DNA of 64,000 bases from Macrococcoides psychrotolerans (GCF_038095555.1 NZ_CP124591.1:1922001-1986000); one strand, 5' to 3'; shown: positions 7,893 to 17,020, counted from the first letter of the stretch. Made by a program: numbers and translations. Notes: generated from the sequence alone by a model not told the origin.

Positions 7893-7920
7893 ATTATAAA
7901 GGATAGCGATAATTTTTCAA
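7893..7920 (-). promoter_or_regulatory. promoter of the cysE-cysS T-box leader
   Basis: TTGAAA (7920-7915) and a perfect TATAAT (7898-7893) are 16 bp apart on the minus strand, just after the gltX stop. Transcription would begin near 7886, at the 5' edge of Stem I. Confidence 0.8.
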
Positions 7921-7925
7921 CGATT

Positions 7926-9380
7926 TTATTTCACGTACTTTTGAACACGTGCAATAACTTTTTCTTTACCAAGTAATTCTAATGTATTTGGTAGCTCTGG
8001 ACCATGCATTTGTCCTGTTGTCATAACACGAATCGGCATAAATAAATTTTTCCCTTTGATACCTGTTTCTTTCTGTACAGATTTAATTGCCCCTTTAATA
8101 CTTGGCGCATCAAATGTTTCTAATGTTTCTAACTGACCAATTAAACTTTGAGCAAGTTCAGGGACCTGTTCTCCATTTACGACCTCAGACTCTGCTTCTC
8201 CAAGTTCAATTTCATCACGGAAGAATAACTCACTTAGTTCAACAATTTCACCGGCGTAACTCATCTGCTCCTGATATAATCCAACTAAAGCTTTTGCCCA
8301 AGCAAGCTCTTCATCTGTCGGTTGTTCAGAAACAAGTTCAGCTTTTTTCATATGTGGTAACGTCATTTCAAATACAGTATCTAAATCTTTCTTTTTCATA
8401 TACTGATTGTTGATCCACGCTAGTTTTTGTTTATCAAAGAATGCTGGTGATTTGCTTAGACGTTTCTCGTCAAACATTTCAATGAATTGTTCTTTTGTAA
8501 AGATTTCCTCTTCACCTTCAGGAGACCAGCCAAGCAGTCCAATAAAATTAAATAACGCTTCTGGTAAGTATCCAAGATCGTGGTATTGTTCAATAAACTG
8601 AATGATTGAACCGTCACGTTTAGACAATTTCTTACGGTCTTCGTTCACGATTAACGTCATATGACCAAACGTCGGGATTTCATATCCTAGCGCTTCATAG
8701 ACCATCATTTGTTTTGGTGTGTTTGAAATATGGTCGTCACCGCGAATGACATGAGTAATCTCCATAAAGTGATCATCGATTGCTACTGCAAAGTTATACG
8801 TTGGGATACCATCCTTCTTAACAATAACCCAGTCACCGATACCGTTAGAATCAAATGAAACTTCTCCTTTAACCATATCATTAAACGTGTATACCTTATC
8901 TTTCGGCACACGGATACGAATTGCAGGTTGTCTACCTTCAGCGATCAGTGCTGCTTCTTCTTCTTTCGTTAAATGCGCATGCTTACCACCATATCTTGGC
9001 ATTTCTCCACGCGTAAGTTGTGCCTCGCGTTCTGCTTCTAATTCTTCGGCAGTCATATAGCAGCGATAAGCTTTGTCTTCAGCTAATAATTTCTCGATAA
9101 TTGGATTATAAATATCAGCACGCTCAGATTGACGATAAGGACCAAATCCTCCATCTTTATCAATTGATTCATCCCAGTCCATTCCTAACCATTGTAAGAA
9201 CTTTAACTGGCTCGCTTCTCCACCTTCTACGTTACGCGCAGTATCTGTATCTTCAATTCGGATAATAAAATCTCCACCGTTATGTCTGGCAAATAAATAG
9301 TTAAATAATGCCGTACGCGCATTTCCAATATGTAAGAACCCCGTTGGACTTGGTGCATATCTTACTCTTACTTTACTCAT
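7926..9380 (-). CDS. gltX: glutamyl-tRNA synthetase (probably non-discriminating)
   Basis: Class I synthetase, 484 aa. The ATG at 9380 (MSKVRVRYAPSPTG) is chosen; a GTG nine bases upstream lies partly in the ribosome site. HIGN is at residues 17-20 and the KMSKS-like loop is KKLSKRDGS near 250. In Firmicutes this enzyme normally also charges tRNA-Gln for later amidation by GatCAB; that is family knowledge. It ends 6 bp before the cysE promoter with no terminator, so read-through into the T-box leader is possible. Confidence 0.97.
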   Translation of the reverse strand: MSKVRVRYAPSPTGFLHIGNARTALFNYLFARHNGGDFIIRIEDTDTARNVEGGEASQLKFLQWLGMDWDESIDKDGGFGPYRQSERADIYNPIIEKLLAEDKAYRCYMTAEELEAEREAQLTRGEMPRYGGKHAHLTKEEEAALIAEGRQPAIRIRVPKDKVYTFNDMVKGEVSFDSNGIGDWVIVKKDGIPTYNFAVAIDDHFMEITHVIRGDDHISNTPKQMMVYEALGYEIPTFGHMTLIVNEDRKKLSKRDGSIIQFIEQYHDLGYLPEALFNFIGLLGWSPEGEEEIFTKEQFIEMFDEKRLSKSPAFFDKQKLAWINNQYMKKKDLDTVFEMTLPHMKKAELVSEQPTDEELAWAKALVGLYQEQMSYAGEIVELSELFFRDEIELGEAESEVVNGEQVPELAQSLIGQLETLETFDAPSIKGAIKSVQKETGIKGKNLFMPIRVMTTGQMHGPELPNTLELLGKEKVIARVQKYVK

Positions 9381-9397
9381 CTTGTTCACTCCATTAA

Positions 9398-9874
9398 TTA
9401 GTTTGTTTTTAATAATAATACCACAGCTTGTGCCTGTATACCTTCTTGTCGTCCTAAATAACCCATCTTCTCGTTCGTTGTCGCTTTGACGTTCACGTTG
9501 AAAATGTCTGTATTTAAGACATTCGCAATCGACTCTCGCATAGCATCGATATGCGGACGGAATTTCGGTTTTTCTGCAATAATTGTCGCATCTAAATTGC
9601 CTATTTCATATCCTAACTTAAGAACATGCTGGTACGCCTCTTTTAATAAAATCTTAGAATCCGCACCTTTGTACTTCGGATCATCATCCGGAAAAAATTT
9701 GCCGATGTCACCAAGAGAGACAGCACCTAAAATTGCATCTGTAATCGCATGGAGTAATACGTCGGCATCACTATGTCCAAGTAATCCTTTATCGTGTTCC
9801 AGTTCGATGCCGCCGATGATTAAAGGTCGACCTTCGACTAATTGGTGTACATCATATCCATATCCAATTCTCAT
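9398..9874 (-). CDS. ispF: 2-C-methyl-D-erythritol 2,4-cyclodiphosphate synthase (MEP pathway)
   Basis: The 158-aa protein starts MRIGYGYDVHQL, with the metal ligands Asp8 and His10 of the DxH motif. The third ligand His is in GHSDADVLLHAITDAILGA (about 34-52). The C-terminal family signature ATTNEKMGYLGRQEGIQA is intact. It closes the CDP-ME phosphate ring in non-mevalonate isoprenoid synthesis. The ATG overlaps the ispD stop by one base (TGATG). S. aureus uses the mevalonate route and lacks this gene. Confidence 0.96.
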   Translation of the reverse strand: MRIGYGYDVHQLVEGRPLIIGGIELEHDKGLLGHSDADVLLHAITDAILGAVSLGDIGKFFPDDDPKYKGADSKILLKEAYQHVLKLGYEIGNLDATIIAEKPKFRPHIDAMRESIANVLNTDIFNVNVKATTNEKMGYLGRQEGIQAQAVVLLLKTN

Positions 9875-10554
9875 CAAATCCCTCTTTTCTTCAGTATTGC
9901 TTCCGCAAAGAACATATCTTCCGGCGTTGTAATCTTAATATTATCATAATCACTTTCAACGATGTTAACTGGGTACAGCCGTTCAACAAGCGACGCATCG
10001 TCAGTACCTAAAAAGTCATCTTCATTTGCTTTATTATATGCTTCAAGTAATAAATGATAGCTGAATGCTTGTGGTGTTTGAATCTGCCAAAGTTCTTCTC
10101 TATTTAACGTTTCTTCTACCTGGAAATCAATCACACGCTTAACCGTATCTTTCACTTTAACAGCGGCAACAACACTTTTATATTGTTGTACTTTTGTATA
10201 TAACTTATACAATGTTTCTGGTGTAACAAAAGGTCTTGCCGCATCATGTATAAACACATAATCGCACGGCTGAATTGCTTTGAGCACATTATAGATGCTA
10301 TATTGTCTTTCACTACCGCCTACAGTCACTACTTCTATTTTGTTATAAGCTTTAGACATTGCTTTAAGCATTTCCAATTCATCTTTTTGTGCTGCTAAAT
10401 GAATGGCACGGCAATTATCATCACTCTGAAACGTTTCAAGTGTGTGTTCAAGAATCGATTTACTGTGTAGTTGTAATAGAATTTTATTTTTATCAGCCTG
10501 CATTCTTTTGCCCATACCGGCTGCGGGAATAATTACATCATACATATTAGTCAT
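9874..10554 (-). CDS. ispD: 2-C-methyl-D-erythritol 4-phosphate cytidylyltransferase (MEP pathway)
   Basis: Nucleotidyltransferase of 226 aa with the CTP-binding loop IPAAGMGKRMQADKNK (residues 9-24), FIHDAARPFVT near residue 103 and the C-terminal DYDNIKITTPEDMFFAEAIL. It transfers CMP to MEP, two steps before IspF. The start overlaps the end of yacL by 8 bp, so it appears translationally coupled. The sequence also resembles TarI-type ribitol-phosphate cytidylyltransferases, but adjacency to ispF and the intact ispE in this window favour IspD. Confidence 0.92.
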   Translation of the reverse strand: MTNMYDVIIPAAGMGKRMQADKNKILLQLHSKSILEHTLETFQSDDNCRAIHLAAQKDELEMLKAMSKAYNKIEVVTVGGSERQYSIYNVLKAIQPCDYVFIHDAARPFVTPETLYKLYTKVQQYKSVVAAVKVKDTVKRVIDFQVEETLNREELWQIQTPQAFSYHLLLEAYNKANEDDFLGTDDASLVERLYPVNIVESDYDNIKITTPEDMFFAEAILKKRGI

Positions 10555-11596
10555 TCACTTTCTTCGTAAAAATAATTCGACCTGAAGATGTCTGCAATAT
10601 GGATTGCACTTCCACTTGAATTTGTTTGTTGATATACTTCTTACCGTGTTCTACAACAACCATCGTACCATCTTCCATGTAGCCTACACCTTGATCTTCT
10701 TCTTTTCCTGATTTAGTGACATTTAATAACATCTTATCTCCTTGAGCGACAACAGGTTTAATTGCTTCTGACAGATCATTTACATTCAGCACTTGGATAC
10801 CTTGCACTTGGCAGACTTTATTCAAATTGAAATCTGTAGTGATCACACTCGCCTTCATGTCTTTCGCCATCGTAACAAGCAACTGGTCCACTTCTTTAAT
10901 GTTTTTATTCCCTGGAATAATATTCAAAGGATGTCCTGTCTCTTGCAGTTCACTTAATATATCTAACCCACGTTGCCCCTTATCTCTCTTTATTCCATCT
11001 GTCGAATCAGCTATTAATTGTAATTCATCCAGCACACCTTGTGGCACTACAATCGTACCATCTAAAAAACCGCACTTTACGATTGATAAAATACGCCCAT
11101 CGATAATTGCAGAAGTATCTAATAGTTTTGGGAAATCGAATGATTTTCTCTTATTAGGCTGAAAACGTTCAGGCAAGAAACTTAATATCTCACCACGTTT
11201 TTGAATACCCACTTGAAAACCTAAATATCCTAATACAACTGCTAAAATAATCGGTACCGTATTCTTAAGAAAAGGAAACCCCATAAAGTTAAAGATTAAA
11301 CTGATCATTGAAGCAATCATCAGACCAATAATCATACCAAAAGTTGCGATAATCAAATCAATAAAATTGATCTTAAGGAGGAGTTTCTCACCTCTTATAA
11401 TTAAAGCCACAACACGATCGACAAGCCAGTAAAATAAAAGAAAAAAGACAGCGATACCTACGGCCCCATCGATATATGGATTAGATAATATATCAGGAAC
11501 TTTAAAATCAAACAGTCCAACAAGCTCAGGTATCAAGAAGATACCTGCTGAAGCACCTACAACGAAAAATATTAATAAAACAAGCTTTCTTAACAT
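10547..11596 (-). CDS. yacL: membrane-anchored PIN-TRAM domain protein (YacL)
   Basis: The 349-aa protein has four predicted membrane segments in the first 130 residues (LVLLIFFVVGASAGIFLI; AVGIAVFFLLFYWLVD; LIIATFGMIIGLMIASM; TVPIILAVVLGYLGF). A PIN nuclease-like domain follows with acidic residues in KLLDTSAIIDGRI and VITTDFNLNKV, and a C-terminal TRAM domain (GVGYMEDGTMVVVEHGKKYINKQIQVEVQS). It is the conserved neighbour between radA and gltX/ispD. Its substrate is not known to me; an RNA target is inferred from the domains. AAGGAGGTG precedes the ATG. Confidence 0.9.
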   Translation of the reverse strand: MLRKLVLLIFFVVGASAGIFLIPELVGLFDFKVPDILSNPYIDGAVGIAVFFLLFYWLVDRVVALIIRGEKLLLKINFIDLIIATFGMIIGLMIASMISLIFNFMGFPFLKNTVPIILAVVLGYLGFQVGIQKRGEILSFLPERFQPNKRKSFDFPKLLDTSAIIDGRILSIVKCGFLDGTIVVPQGVLDELQLIADSTDGIKRDKGQRGLDILSELQETGHPLNIIPGNKNIKEVDQLLVTMAKDMKASVITTDFNLNKVCQVQGIQVLNVNDLSEAIKPVVAQGDKMLLNVTKSGKEEDQGVGYMEDGTMVVVEHGKKYINKQIQVEVQSILQTSSGRIIFTKKVND

Positions 11597-11608
11597 CTAT
11601 ACACCTCC

Positions 11609-12970
11609 TTAAAATGCCATTTTTAATGCTTCGTTAATATTTGTTACACCAATCACTTCAATATTTCCGGGGAAATCCCAGCCACCAATATTATTTTTTG
11701 GGATGATGACACGTTTAAAACCGAGTTTTTCAGCTTCTTGTACACGTTGTTCAATACGTGCAACACGTCTCACTTCACCAGTCAGACCGACTTCTCCGAT
11801 AAAACAGTCATCGCCTCGTGTCGGTTTATCATTATAGCTTGAAGCGATGCTTACGATAACACTTAAATCAACAGCAGGTTCATCAAGTTTTACACCACCC
11901 GCAACTTTCACATATGCATCCTGTTGCTGTAATAAATATCCTTGTTTTTTCTCTAGTACAGCCATCAATAGGTTCAGTCGATTATGGTCGACACCTGATG
12001 CCATTCTTCTTGGATTATGAAAAGATGTCGGCGTTACAAGTGACTGAACTTCAACTAGTAATGGACGCGTGCCTTCCATCGTTGCAACGATAGTTGAACC
12101 TGCTACATTTTTTGTACGTTCTTCAAGGAACATTTCTGAAGGATTCAGGACTTCTTTAAGGCCTGTATTCTTCATTTCAAATATACCCATTTCATTTGTC
12201 GAACCAAAACGATTCTTCACTGCGCGTAATATTCTGTAGCTATGATGAGTATCTCCTTCAAAGTAAAGAACTGTATCAACCATATGTTCTAGTAACCTTG
12301 GACCTGCGATCTGTCCTTCTTTTGTCACGTGCCCTACGATAAATGTTGCAATGTTCATCTGCTTTGCGATACGCATTAACTCTTGTGTACATTCTCTGAC
12401 TTGCGATACAGAACCAGGTGCGCTTGTAACCTCTGGATGAAATATTGTTTGAATTGAATCGATAACCAAAAATTTCGGTTTTGTTTTCCTTACCGTTTCG
12501 TGGATAATCTGAAGGTTGGTTTCTGCATATACATCAAGCTCACCTGCATCCTCTAATAGACGATCGGCACGTAATTTCGTTTGTCTTACCGATTCCTCTC
12601 CAGAAATATAGAGTACGGGATGGTTTTGTGAAAGCATTGCACAAACTTGTAGTAGTAATGTGGACTTACCAATCCCCGGGTCTCCGCCGATAAGTATCAA
12701 TGAACCCGGAACGATTCCTCCTCCAAGTACACGATCCAGTTCTTTCATCTGCGTATGATCACGAGGAACACTTTCTTTCGTTATATCTTTTAGTTTTTCA
12801 ACTTTATTACCACTTTGTGATTCAGAAATCGCATTTTTAGGGCCCTTCTGTTTATGCTCAATAACTTCTTCCATTTGATTCCATGCACCACAATTCGGAC
12901 ACTTTCCCATCCATTTCGGTGACTGATAACCACAGGCCATACATTCAAATGTGCTTTTCACCTTTACCAA
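11609..12970 (-). CDS. radA: DNA repair protein RadA (Sms), branch-migration helicase
   Basis: RadA processes recombination intermediates. The 453-aa protein has the N-terminal C4 zinc finger (Cys10, 13, 24, 27), the RecA-like core with Walker A GGDPGIGKST near residue 94, the KNRFGSTNE motif near residue 250, and a C-terminal Lon-like domain (DDCFIGEVGLTGEVRRVARIEQRV). It starts on TTG at 12970 with a strong GAGGAGG site, a start that lowers output. It follows clpC at 223 bp, beyond the nested inverted repeat. Confidence 0.97.
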   Translation of the reverse strand: MVKVKSTFECMACGYQSPKWMGKCPNCGAWNQMEEVIEHKQKGPKNAISESQSGNKVEKLKDITKESVPRDHTQMKELDRVLGGGIVPGSLILIGGDPGIGKSTLLLQVCAMLSQNHPVLYISGEESVRQTKLRADRLLEDAGELDVYAETNLQIIHETVRKTKPKFLVIDSIQTIFHPEVTSAPGSVSQVRECTQELMRIAKQMNIATFIVGHVTKEGQIAGPRLLEHMVDTVLYFEGDTHHSYRILRAVKNRFGSTNEMGIFEMKNTGLKEVLNPSEMFLEERTKNVAGSTIVATMEGTRPLLVEVQSLVTPTSFHNPRRMASGVDHNRLNLLMAVLEKKQGYLLQQQDAYVKVAGGVKLDEPAVDLSVIVSIASSYNDKPTRGDDCFIGEVGLTGEVRRVARIEQRVQEAEKLGFKRVIIPKNNIGGWDFPGNIEVIGVTNINEALKMAF

Positions 12971-13040
12971 AGCGATTCCTCCTCATTATGTATCTATTTA
13001 TTTTAAAGCTTTTTAACTAATTAAACAATTATAACGAAAA

Positions 13041-13145
13041 AGTCGGTACAGAAGTGTTCTACCATAAGTAAAACCCGAATGATGCTAAGAAAATATTCTT
13101 TATTTCCAGCACTATTCGGGTTTGATTATAGTAATTTCTGTACCG
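13041..13145 (-). repeat. nested inverted repeat in the clpC-radA spacer
   Basis: Perfect 10-bp outer arms (CGGTACAGAA at 13044-13053, TTCTGTACCG at 13136-13145) enclose a second inverted repeat. The inner arms are AAACCCGAAT at 13071-13080 and ATTCGGGTTT at 13114-13123, extended inward by TGCT/AGCA, with a small AAGAA/TTCTT stem inside. On the minus strand the outer stem is followed by ACTTTTT, so the whole could serve as the clpC terminator. Its length and nesting suggest a small dispersed intergenic element or a structured RNA; no second copy is seen in this window. Confidence 0.6.
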
Positions 13146-13193
13146 CTATTAATTAAAGATTATTAATCTGAAACTTATGTCCCTACTCATCAA

Positions 13194-15617
13194 TTATGCT
13201 TTTGCTTTATCAATTTTAAATGCATCATCCACATAATCTATAGTAATGTGATGTCCAGTTAATTCTTCACCCTTTAATAGTTCTTCAGATAACTGATCTT
13301 CAATATGTTTTTGAATTGCTCTAGCAAGTGGTCTTGCTCCGTACTCAGGATCATAGCCTTCATCTGCGATTTTCTCTTTCGCTGCATCTGTCAATGAAAT
13401 ATGGATATCTTGCTCTTTCAGTCTGTTTGCAAGCCCTTCGACCATTAATGTCACAATTTCTTTCAATTGATCTTTCTCCAATTTATGGAATACGATGATA
13501 TCATCAATTCTGTTTAAAAACTCAGGGCGGAATTGTTTCTTAAGCTCATCCATCATCGTTTTACGGATTGTTTCATAATCCTGAGCTGCAGTCTGCCCCC
13601 CGAACCCAACAAATTTATTATCTTTAATTTCTTGAGCTCCGACGTTACTCGTCATAATAATAACCGTATTTCTGAAATCTACCGTACGACCTTTCGAATC
13701 TGTAAGACGCCCATCATCGAGTACTTGTAACAGAATGTTAAAGACATCTGGATGTGCTTTTTCTATTTCGTCAAATAAGATAACTGAATAAGGTTTACGA
13801 CGTACCTTTTCTGTTAATTGACCGCCATCATCATGACCTACATATCCTGGAGGAGAACCTACCATACGTGAGACGCTATGTTTCTCCATAAACTCACTCA
13901 TATCTACGCGAATCATCGCATCCTCTTCACCAAACATTGCCTCAGCTAGTGCTTTCGCAAGTTCTGTTTTACCTACACCAGTAGGTCCTAAGAAGATAAA
14001 GCTCCCAATCGGACGTTTCGGATCTTTAAGACCAGCACGTGCACGACGCACAGCTTTAGAAATAGATGATACGGCATCAGCTTGACCAATGACACGATTA
14101 TGCAAGATTTCTTCCAGGTTCAATAGCTTTTGTGATTCAGTTTCTGCAATTTTAGCAATCGGAATACCTGTCCATTGCGCTACAACATTGGCAATGTCAT
14201 CTGCAGTTACTGAAGTATTGTTTGAACCTTGTGTTTTTTGCCATTCTTTTTTAGTTTCTTCTAACTTTTTCTCAAGCTGTGTCTGTTTATCACGTAAACT
14301 TGCTGCCTGTTCGAACTCTTGAGAATGTACTGCAGCGTCTTTTTCATTCTTCACTTTTTCTAATTCCGCTTCAAGCTCTTTTAAGCTTGGAGGTGTTGTA
14401 TAATTGCGTAAGCGTACTTTAGAACCTGCTTCATCGATTAAGTCTATCGCTTTATCTGGTAAGAAGCGATCTGATATATAACGATCACTCATCTTAACTG
14501 CAGCTACAAGTGCTTCATCAGAAATCTTAATTCTGTGATGTGCTTCATAACGGTCACGCAACCCTTTTAATATTTCTATTGCATCTTCTACATTCGGCTG
14601 ATCCACTTGAACAGGTTGGAATCGACGTTCAAGTGCTGCATCTTTCTCTATATATTTACGGTACTCTTCCAATGTTGTCGCACCAATACATTGTAACTCA
14701 CCACGTGCAAGTGCAGGCTTTAATATGTTAGAAGCATCGATTGCTCCTTCTGCACCTCCAGCTCCAATTAAAGTGTGTAATTCATCGATGAATAAGATAA
14801 TATTACCTGCCTGATGAATTTCTTCCATCACTTTCTTAAGACGCTCTTCGAATTCGCCTCGATATTTAGTACCAGCAACAACAGTACCCATATCTAAACT
14901 CATTACACGTTTTCCTTTTAATGTTTCTGGCACTTCATTATTGATAATTGCTTGTGCTAATCCTTCTACAATCGCCGTTTTACCTACACCCGGTTCCCCA
15001 ATAAGCACAGGATTATTTTTTGTACGACGACTCAACACTTCAATAACACGCGTAATTTCAGCACTACGCCCAATCACTGGATCTAGTGTGCCATCTTTTG
15101 CAATGACTGTTAGATCGCGCGCAAGTTCATCAAGTGTCGGTGTATTTTGTGATTTTGAAGCATTCGTATCTTTGCCTGTCATCTCAGGACTACCAAGTAA
15201 CTTCACCACTTGAGATCTTGCTTTTGTAATGTTTAAGTCAAGATTCGCTAGTACGCGTGCTGCAACTCCTTCATTTTCACGGATTAAACCAAGTAGAATA
15301 TGCTCTGTCCCTACAAAGTTATGATTTAATTTACGTGCTTCATCAAGTGATAATTCGATGACCTTCTTAGCGCGTGGTGTATATTGTATTGTGCCACCCA
15401 TGTCTGTACCATGACCGATAAGTTGTTCTACTTCAGATACAACTTTATCTTCTGTGATATTGTAAGCCGCTAAGACTTTTGCAGCGATACCATCAGGCTC
15501 TTTTACAAGACCCAACAATAAATGTTCTGTTCCAATGTTGTTGTGATTTAAACGAATCGCTTCTTCTTGTGCATGTGCAAGTACTCTTTGAGCACGTTCT
15601 GTTAATCTACCAAACAA
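13194..15617 (-). CDS. clpC: AAA+ protease-chaperone subunit ClpC
   Basis: ClpC unfolds substrates for ClpP and is directed by McsB arginine-phosphorylation marks. The 807-aa protein has two N-terminal Clp-N repeats (RAQRVLAHAQEEAIRLNH; RAKKVIELSLDEARKLNH). AAA+ module 1 has Walker A GEPGVGKT near residue 210. A UVR-like coiled segment lies at about 415-445. Module 2 has Walker A GPTGVGKT near residue 540. The ClpP-binding tripeptide is probably in NKFVGFGGQ. It is the last gene of the ctsR-mcsA-mcsB-clpC operon, under CtsR control. Confidence 0.98.
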   Translation of the reverse strand: MFGRLTERAQRVLAHAQEEAIRLNHNNIGTEHLLLGLVKEPDGIAAKVLAAYNITEDKVVSEVEQLIGHGTDMGGTIQYTPRAKKVIELSLDEARKLNHNFVGTEHILLGLIRENEGVAARVLANLDLNITKARSQVVKLLGSPEMTGKDTNASKSQNTPTLDELARDLTVIAKDGTLDPVIGRSAEITRVIEVLSRRTKNNPVLIGEPGVGKTAIVEGLAQAIINNEVPETLKGKRVMSLDMGTVVAGTKYRGEFEERLKKVMEEIHQAGNIILFIDELHTLIGAGGAEGAIDASNILKPALARGELQCIGATTLEEYRKYIEKDAALERRFQPVQVDQPNVEDAIEILKGLRDRYEAHHRIKISDEALVAAVKMSDRYISDRFLPDKAIDLIDEAGSKVRLRNYTTPPSLKELEAELEKVKNEKDAAVHSQEFEQAASLRDKQTQLEKKLEETKKEWQKTQGSNNTSVTADDIANVVAQWTGIPIAKIAETESQKLLNLEEILHNRVIGQADAVSSISKAVRRARAGLKDPKRPIGSFIFLGPTGVGKTELAKALAEAMFGEEDAMIRVDMSEFMEKHSVSRMVGSPPGYVGHDDGGQLTEKVRRKPYSVILFDEIEKAHPDVFNILLQVLDDGRLTDSKGRTVDFRNTVIIMTSNVGAQEIKDNKFVGFGGQTAAQDYETIRKTMMDELKKQFRPEFLNRIDDIIVFHKLEKDQLKEIVTLMVEGLANRLKEQDIHISLTDAAKEKIADEGYDPEYGARPLARAIQKHIEDQLSEELLKGEELTGHHITIDYVDDAFKIDKAKA

Positions 15618-15629
15618 TATAATTCCTCC

Positions 15630-16634
15630 TTATAGATGCGTTCGTAGCATCTCTGCTCTTTTTTCTTCTATTGTGCCTTGTGTATCATATACGGTATCTA
15701 AAAACGGTGCTTGAATTGCTACCATAAGTTCGTTAAACCTAAACGGAATATTGATGATATCCATATCAATTCCAAGCTTTACTTCACTTAGACGAAGGCT
15801 TGCTTCTTCTACTGAAATCTTACGGCTGTATTTCAAAATACCTAAACTACGATAAATTCTATCAATAGTTTCAATATGATCGTAATTATTCATTCGTTTG
15901 CGCATATTGAGTTCTTCCTCAATAATCTGTTCGACAACTTGCTGAAGATCTTCAATAATACTTTCTTCATCTTTACCGAGTGTCAACTGATTAGATACTT
16001 GGTATATATGACCTAATGCTTGTGTCCCTTCTCCATATATACCACGAATCGTAAAACCAAAACGATTGATAGCTTGAGCGATTCGATTCATACGATTCAT
16101 AATAGAAAGTCCTGGTAAATGGAGCATTACACTAGCACGTAGACCTGTTCCTATATTAGTAGGACATGTCGTTAAATATCCATAATGCTCGTCAAAGGCC
16201 ATTGTTAACTTTTCATCTAACCGCTTATCAATATCTTGAGCACGCATATATAACTTCTGAAGAGATAAATCTTTACCGAGCACTTGTATTCTGATATGAT
16301 CTTCCTCATTTACCATAATGCTCTCTGATTCATCATCGTTAATATAGACGGCACCACCGTTATTATCCAATAATTCTTTACTCATCAAATGCTTTGCGAC
16401 AAGCATTAAGCGCTCTCGTTCAGATATTTTGCTCATCTTTATTTCTTCATAATCATGAAGCACACTCCCCACCGCTTCAATAACACGTTCTGCATCTCCC
16501 TCACTAAACATCATCGGATGCACAAAACCTTCTAAGTTACGCGCCAATCTGATTCTAGAACTCAAGATGACCGGTTCATCTTTACCACTTTGCATCCAGT
16601 CGCTAAGTTCACTTTGAAGGTGTTTACTCAACAT
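15630..16634 (-). CDS. mcsB: protein arginine kinase McsB
   Basis: McsB phosphorylates arginines on proteins, marking them for ClpCP, and inactivates CtsR. The 334-aa product starts at ATG 16634 (MLSKHLQSELSDWM) behind AAGGTGG. The phosphagen-kinase-like ATP site begins VILSSRIRLARNLEGFVHP (about 22-40). The loop TCPTNIGTGLRASVMLHLPGL, with the catalytic Cys-Pro-Thr-Asn, is near residue 155. The length matches the family. It overlaps mcsA by 11 bp, so the pair is translationally coupled. Confidence 0.97.
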   Translation of the reverse strand: MLSKHLQSELSDWMQSGKDEPVILSSRIRLARNLEGFVHPMMFSEGDAERVIEAVGSVLHDYEEIKMSKISERERLMLVAKHLMSKELLDNNGGAVYINDDESESIMVNEEDHIRIQVLGKDLSLQKLYMRAQDIDKRLDEKLTMAFDEHYGYLTTCPTNIGTGLRASVMLHLPGLSIMNRMNRIAQAINRFGFTIRGIYGEGTQALGHIYQVSNQLTLGKDEESIIEDLQQVVEQIIEEELNMRKRMNNYDHIETIDRIYRSLGILKYSRKISVEEASLRLSEVKLGIDMDIINIPFRFNELMVAIQAPFLDTVYDTQGTIEEKRAEMLRTHL

Positions 16635-17010
16635 GAGTATCACCACCTTCCTTTAATACTTTTATTTCGTCTCTTACATTTACAGCTTCTTCAAAGTTTT
16701 GTACTTCTATTAATTGCTGTAGTTGTTCTTCCAGTGCTTCAATACGCTTTTTAAGTGCAATCTTTTCTTGAGACTTAAAAGGTTGCTGTCCGACATGTTC
16801 CAGATTACCTGCTTGAACTCTCTCTATTACTTGAGGGACATATTGACTAAATGCGTCGTAACATTCACTACAACCAAACTTGCCGATATGCAACGCCTCT
16901 CTTAGTGAAAGACCACAGTTAGGACATTTATCAGGATGTGTTTGAAATTCTCCGCTATTAAGTAAATGTTTCAATAGCTGATTCATCGAAAATTCTTCTT
17001 CATAAGCCAT
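16624..17010 (-). CDS. mcsA: McsA, McsB activator, lacking the N-terminal zinc finger
   Basis: McsA is the zinc-finger and UVR-domain partner that activates McsB. The 128-aa product starts MAYEEEFSMNQLLKHLL with AGGAGG 6 nt upstream of ATG 17010. It has one CxxC pair set (CPNC at 33-36 and CSEC at about 50-53) and the C-terminal UVR helix pair (KKRIEALEEQLQQLIEVQNFEEAVNVRDEIKVLK). Family members in Bacillus and S. aureus are about 185 aa and carry an additional N-terminal CxxC...CxxC finger. Here that finger is missing, and the upstream in-frame codons to 17079 encode nothing like it. See findings. Confidence 0.93.
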   Translation of the reverse strand: MAYEEEFSMNQLLKHLLNSGEFQTHPDKCPNCGLSLREALHIGKFGCSECYDAFSQYVPQVIERVQAGNLEHVGQQPFKSQEKIALKKRIEALEEQLQQLIEVQNFEEAVNVRDEIKVLKEGGDTHVE

Positions 17011-17020
17011 ACTGTACCTC

